Program-made: the position numbers and the translations under genes
The notes under the pieces: model-generated
The model's database searches: none
What the model saw: the letters and a program-made list of their open reading frames with translations, nothing else
What the model was told of the DNA's origin: nothing
NCBI GenBank assembly: GCA_016706365.1
Contig: JADJJU010000001.1
Span: 1-64,000, forward strand
DNA: 64,000 bases
From: Saprospiraceae bacterium
GTDB lineage: Bacteria; Bacteroidota; Bacteroidia; Chitinophagales; Saprospiraceae
Direction of reading: 5' to 3'
Shown here: piece after piece, positions 58,876 through 64,000 of the stretch
Layout: every line of letters starts with the position of its first letter
Numbering within the stretch: the first letter of the stretch is position 1

Positions 58876-61800
58876 CTATTTCTGAATAAATATGTAGACT
58901 GATTCTGTATCTACGCCTCTCATTGATGTGGAAGTTGCAAAAGGAACAGCTCTTTCTTTAACTTCTTGTTTAACCTCCGCACTGCTGGCATACATTAATG
59001 GAAAATATCCTTCATTTTTAAGAATTCCATAATTGCCGGCATCACCATAATTATCAGGAGCTTCAGCCCGCCAAGATCTTATCCTTTTAGATAAAAGAAG
59101 AATTGTATTCGCGACTTCGTCTGGGTCAATTGTGCTGCATCTGTCCTTAATTATTTTCTCAACGATTGGTTTCAATTCATCAAACTCTCGCGACAGGACT
59201 GGAGAATGTGATAAATCTCCTACTGAAAAGTGCCTCATCAATGCAATAAAAATCGCATGCAAACCTTTTTGCCTAGCATTAATTGAGAATGGGGTTACTG
59301 ATGTAGGTTCAACATTAGAGTAGATGCGACTATGATATCCTTGGAATTGTTCATAATGAGATTTATCTCTGGGTTTTGATGAGCTGTAAGGGTAAAAATT
59401 AACCCTGGTCCTGATGGGACTTCCCTGCCAACCCTAGAACTTGCCTGAATATACTCAGCAGTAGTCTTCGGTTGACCATGAATAAACATAAATCCAAGCC
59501 TCGAGATGTCAACTCCAGTAGCAACCATATTAGTCGCTAGACAAATGTCTAGAGCCTTTGTTGTAGCTGCGTTATAATGGGTCTCTAGTTTTTTCAAGAT
59601 AACCGGAATCTCTGATGAACTAATTCTACTTGTTAATTCCTCTACTCTATTAAGATATCTTTTTGATTTTTAGTTATTAGATCACGATTCTGTATTTGAC
59701 CGAGTCGTTCAACTATATCACCATAAACTAGAGACGATGCTCCTCCTAATTCTCTTATGCTGTTGAAGTATCCTAAAAGAGTCCAGTAATAGTCTATATT
59801 TTTCATTACTCAAACTGGAAAGCTCTTTAACCTTTTGGAGTACGGACGCATAAGTACGGACAATTGAGGTCTGAGCAGAAGGATAGCCAGAGGCCAAGAC
59901 TCCTACATATTTTCGACTGGGGTGCGCATCGCTGACAGGTTTCTCTTCAGAAAACTAGTGTCACCAAATTCGAGGCCTTGAGCTGGAAATATGTTTAAAT
60001 GACTTCGCGAGTTTATGGCATATAAATTTTTAACTTGTTCAAAGGCTCTGCTTATAGTTGCTGAGGAGGCAACGATTTTAGGAGGAATAAATTCATGATT
60101 CTCATCCAAAATGAAAGGCGGAGTTGTTTTTCGGTAATTGTTACACAACGTTTGAACCATTGTTTCATACAATCCAACCATAGTACCAAGCGGTCCAGCG
60201 ATAAGATGCAGCTCGTCTTGAATTATAAGTTCTGGAGGAGTGATTCTATGAATATTTTCTTTATTTAATTTTCGAAAACCAAATAAATTGCCTGCCTCTT
60301 CCTTCCAAGGCATCATGGCAAATTTGTCTACTGTACCTAATAATAATGTAGGGGGTTTATTATAAATCGACTCATCTACTACCTGAAGTGGTAGTCGAAT
60401 CTCCGAGTATTCACAAATAAGATTTTCGCATTTAAAATACACCTCTCCCATCGAACCATCTTCCTGATGAAGCCCTTTAATCTTTGGTACTCTATCATAA
60501 TTAGTTAAACCATCTATTTTTCCAATTTGACTGCCGCAACAAGGGCATTTCATCACCACAAAGCTGTATTCCTCTCTAGTGTCATCACGGAGCTTGTTTA
60601 ATTGTGCTCTTGCGTCTAATACAGTGTTTGGAGTAGAAGTCCCTCCTACCCATAAGCCAATGGTTATCGGTTCATCACCAAGTTCTCCCAGTTCAAATTC
60701 ATCTTCTCTTTTTCTTGTTTTCAAACGAATTAAATCACAAGCACAAATTAGTGATGCTGCGCGCTCATACTGTTGGGTGGTTAAGAGTCTTAATGTGTAA
60801 CGCATTAACACACTAGTACCTCCAAAGTGATTCCAATTTGAATTTGTTTTTCCTTTTATTCTTCGATAAAAAAATATTGAAAGGCAGGGCCTAAATATGC
60901 TTCTGTTTTACCGCCTCCTGTTGGAAACCAGATTAAATCAACTATTTCGTTCCTCAGAATTTGAGTCTATTGTGGATTCAATATTCATTAACACAAATGC
61001 GAGTTGAACGGTCTCCATTTTCCATTGTATTTTCCTTCATGAAATTTCTCAAGGGACTCAAAATCTTGACTTTTTGTTTCTTCATCTAAGTATTCCAAAA
61101 TCAAACTTTGATTTGTGCCGGCACCTGTTTTTTCCCACTTTCTAATTTTCGCTTTAGATCGCTGCTGTTGCCACATCATCGCACGATTCATCCATCTAAA
61201 GCATTTCACTAAATCAGAATCTTCGGCAGCATTAAGCAAGAGTTCAATTCCTTTGCTAATCCTATTCAAAGAAACTTTGCACTTCTCTATATTTCTCGTT
61301 GCGGCTCCACGGTAGTCTTTGAGCTCTTTGGAATTTAGTGAAGCTTCCAGCTTCAAAATCCAACTTTGGTAATCATTTCTAAGCTCTATTAAACTTTCCT
61401 TGGCCGCCACCCAGTTACCAAGATCAGACAACTCGAACATGCTTAGTGTAACATGTGCAGTAGGTGCTACTTGTCGCAAATCATACTCAGGGATTACCGA
61501 AGTCCAAACGTTTGAAACAGTTTCGTAACCAGTTGTTTCATCATTTCGTGTTTCCCATTGAACAGATGTTCCATGTCCTATGGAAAACACTCGTTTTTTA
61601 CGATAGAGAAGATTGAGCTCTTTTTCTTCATCTGTGTCCGATGCCAAAACTCGTTCCTTATAAGGTACAATCAGATTAACGTTCTCAGTACTTAAAGAAA
61701 GCTCATTTTGAAACAATATTTTGTCCCCATTTCTGGTGTCATCAGTTTCGGATTTAAGTGCGTTGATGATTACAAATGTCCAAGTGACTAGCCCTTCGGC

Positions 61801-62471
61801 TTCATCCTCCTTTGTGGTCCTATTAAAGATTCTTAGCTCTAACCAATCCTGTCCTTTGTCATTTTGTTTTAATACTTGTTTAACAGATTTACTCTCATTT
61901 AGGAAGAGCGAGTTGATTTAAAAACCAAAGGTTCAATGCGAATGGGTCTTCTTATCCAATAGTCGGAATCGAAGGTTTTGCCTTCATTATTAAGATAAAC
62001 CTCAACCTTCCCATCCTTACTAACCTGTTTCTTGGGCTTTTTATCTTTTCCTTTTTCATAATATGCTGATAGTATGCTTAGCTCAATTTTATCGTCTTGT
62101 TCTTGTGAATTGAAACGAATTGTACACCCCATCGCTGAAGGCAGGTATTGATTGGCCATTCCGACCGGTTCTTCATCTTGACCATCACCTGAAAAATCAC
62201 GTGATCTTTTCTCACCTTCGACATCTTCAGCAGTCTGGTTTTCTCCGGCATTATCATCTTCAATATTTTCATTTTGATCAGAGGTAACTTCTCCCAAATT
62301 AATTTCTTGTTGTGGATACAACATACCTGCGCCATACCTAGACTTAGGAGAACCATGAACGCTAGCTAGTAAAATTTCTTCTCCAGTAGCTTCATCCAAA
62401 TAATTGGAGTTGGGTGAAGGCCCAACAATTTCTTTTTTACTTCCTCGACTATTTCCATCTCTAATATTCAT
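58876..62471 (-). CDS. drmA: DISARM helicase DrmA, many frameshifts
   Basis: Starts at ATG 62471, about 1,198 residues when joined. N-terminal 'KKEIVGPSPNSNYLDE', 'SPKSRYGAGMLYPQ' and 'MANQYLPSAMGCTIRF'. Walker A 'LIWFPTGGGKTEAYLG' at about 60890-60935; 'RYTLRLLTTQQYERAASLIC'; 'CPCCGSQIG'; 'LLLGTVDKFAMMPW'; Walker B-type 'ELIIQDELHLIAGPLG' at about 60190-60235; 'KIVASSATISRA'. The second RecA domain has 'LATNMVATGVDISRLGFMFI' and 'EYIQASSRVGR' (about 59440-59540). The end is 'FATSTSMRGVDTESVYIF'. Frames change near 61905, 61000, 60940, 60860, 59915, 59600-59850 and 59280. DrmA is the SF2 helicase of DISARM that loads on phage DNA. Its start codon directly follows the stop of the upstream helicase gene. 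Confidence 0.92.
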
Positions 62472-64000
62472 CTATTGAAGTTTAATAAAGTTTTGTTGAA
62501 TAAGTTTGCTCACAGAAGCCTCTAGACTTTTATCTAAAATTAAATATAGCTCTTGCTTCGCTCTAGAAATTCCAATGTAAAGAAGCCTTTGCATTTGTTC
62601 GGATGCCACGTCATCTACATCAAACAGAATAATAATCACGTTCTCCAAGCCTTTGTAAGCTTGAATAGTGCTGGTTATCAAACCTTTTGTGAAAAGGCTA
62701 TTTACATAAGCATCATCGCTCGCAAATGAGTTTTCAAACCGCTTTGAAGAAAGTAATGTGACCTTATCAAGAGGGATTTCTCTTTTTTGGATATTTTGCA
62801 GAATCTCATGCAGCGCTTTCAGCCGAGCTGCTTTCTGCGGATACTTGCAGACCACGTTATTGCCTGAATAGTTTTTTGATTTGAACTCGGGAATATCAAC
62901 ACCAGTCAGAAGTGTATTTTGTGTCGCAATTTCTTTCGTGTTCCTGCAATTAATTTTGAGGGGTGGAAAAGAAGTATAAGTTGCACGATCAGATAACATA
63001 TCTAATGACTCTTTTTGGATTGTTTAAATAAATGGCCTGATTAGAAAAATCTCCAAACATTGCCCACCACCCATTTCTCACTCCCCCCTTAATATCAAAT
63101 CAAATACTTCGAGATAATATGGTGAAATCAAATCTTGAGCTTCATCTACTATGAGAAAATCTAGCTTTTGGTTTTCATCCAAGTTTTCGTTCGTGACAAG
63201 AAACTCGATAGGTAAATCCTCTGCATAATACTTTGCTAATTTACTGGTGATAATGGGCACTTGACAATCAGTTTTTCTAGCCATGTAACTGTGAATTGTT
63301 CCGCAATAATTAATTTTACTTTTAGAGATTTTTCTGAAACAGAAAATAGTCGATCACCAAGTTGGCTGTTAAAACAAAACAAACCCACTTGCACACTTTC
63401 ATTTACCTTGCGTCTTAGCAAATTCGATCGCCATTAGAGTCTTTCCAGTACCTGCAGATCCTGAATTAAGCAGCGACTATTATATCACAAATTCAAGTAA
63501 TGAAAACTGTTCTTTTTAGTGTACTCTGCAATCGCATCTTCATTATCATTTATTCTATTAATTTCAGAATAGTCTATTTCAAAATCTCCTCGAAGAATTT
63601 TTAATAAAAGTTCGCAATCACTTTTGGTAGGTTTTGACTTGTGCACATCATACCAAAATTTACCCTCACAATCTTTGTGGGAACCCTTGCTAAGTGAATA
63701 AATGAAAGTACCGATTGGCATATTCAATCCTTGTCTTGTCAAAACTTGCCATGAGTGTCCTTCAGGGCCAAAATCAACAAACTCAGTCATACTTGTAAAT
63801 GCCACTCCAGAACCCCAAAGAATTTTGGAAAAGCGATTATGAAGTTCTTTATTATTTTGTAATCTACTTAATACAAATAGCCTTATCGAATTGATTGTAG
63901 CATTCTGCTGAGCGAAAGGCCCAGTTTTTTTACAAATCGTTTTTCCACCATGATTGGTAAAACACCAATCTCCATCCTTCCGAGAAATTCCTCCATGTTT
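62472..64000 (-). CDS. NERD-domain nuclease / UvrD-type helicase, partial at the right edge, frame-broken
   Basis: The gene enters from beyond 64000. First seen is a NERD segment: 'GGISRKDGDWCFTNHGGKTI', 'KKTGPFAQQNATINSIRLFV', 'FTSMTEFVDFGPEGHSWQ'. Then Walker A 'GSAGTGKTLMAIEFAK' (about 63420-63475), Walker B 'KLDFLIVDEAQDLISPYYLE' (about 63120-63170), and the C-terminal UvrD part 'CRNTKEIATQNTLLTG', 'KGLITSTIQAYKGLENVII', 'RLLYIGISRAKQELYLIL'. Frames change near 63480, 63420, 63290, 63080 and 63000. NERD nucleases fused to superfamily 1 helicases occur in several defence settings. The stop is immediately followed by the drmA ATG, so it is translationally linked to DISARM genes. It is neither drmD (SNF2) nor an obvious drmE. 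Confidence 0.82.

Overview
The window looks like a piece of a Bacteroidota chromosome, most likely close to Saprospiria/Saprospiraceae. The supports are a SusC/SusD polysaccharide locus, several secreted proteins with type IX secretion (T9SS) C-terminal sorting domains, lipoproteins with Bacteroidota-style signals, a TonB receptor under a TPP riboswitch, and moderate-to-low GC. The genus placement is inference.

Layout. 1-5.1 kb: two frame-broken surface or secreted proteins (one unknown, one with fibronectin-like modules) separated by an odd GC-rich structured segment, then an Rpn-type nuclease. 5.2-9 kb: small unknown genes, a response regulator, a VOC protein and a three-gene cassette of exported unknowns. 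9-21.7 kb: a compact minus-strand laminarin/beta-glucan-type utilisation operon (T9SS binding protein, SusC, SusD, PKD lipoprotein, two GH16 enzymes) with a divergent propeller/LuxR regulator. 21.9-31.2 kb: two paralogous secreted reprolysin-like metalloproteases (one and nine FN3 modules), a trypsin-like protease and a small membrane protein. 32-34.1 kb: a T9SS protein with three near-identical 369-bp repeats. 34.3-35.27 kb: sequence that looks like low-quality assembly junk, inserted in the 3' end of a tRNA-Lys gene. 35.5-41.4 kb: housekeeping genes (rnz, a STAS protein, clpC, infC-rpmI-rplT). 41.7-45.2 kb: a DUF4442 protein and a riboswitch-controlled TonB receptor. 45.2-53.2 kb: cupin and truncated haemoglobin, then a scattered minus-strand set (two SDRs, FAH hydrolase, SMP-30 lactonase, aldose epimerase, mannonate-dehydratase-like enzyme) that reads as a non-phosphorylating sugar oxidation pathway. 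53.5-56.2 kb: two paralogous propeller-like secreted proteins among dispersed repeats. 56.4-64 kb: an XRE regulator, a group II intron 3'-end remnant, and a DISARM-like defence locus (NERD/UvrD-type helicase, drmA, drmB) that runs off the right edge.

Data quality matters for reading this window. Single-base indels, several of them in homopolymers, break at least a dozen genes, including the essential rpmI and clpC. Most 'pseudogenes' here are therefore probably sequencing errors. I give whole-gene spans and state where frames change. Indel density is clearly higher in the defence locus, where low coverage and true decay cannot be told apart from the sequence alone.
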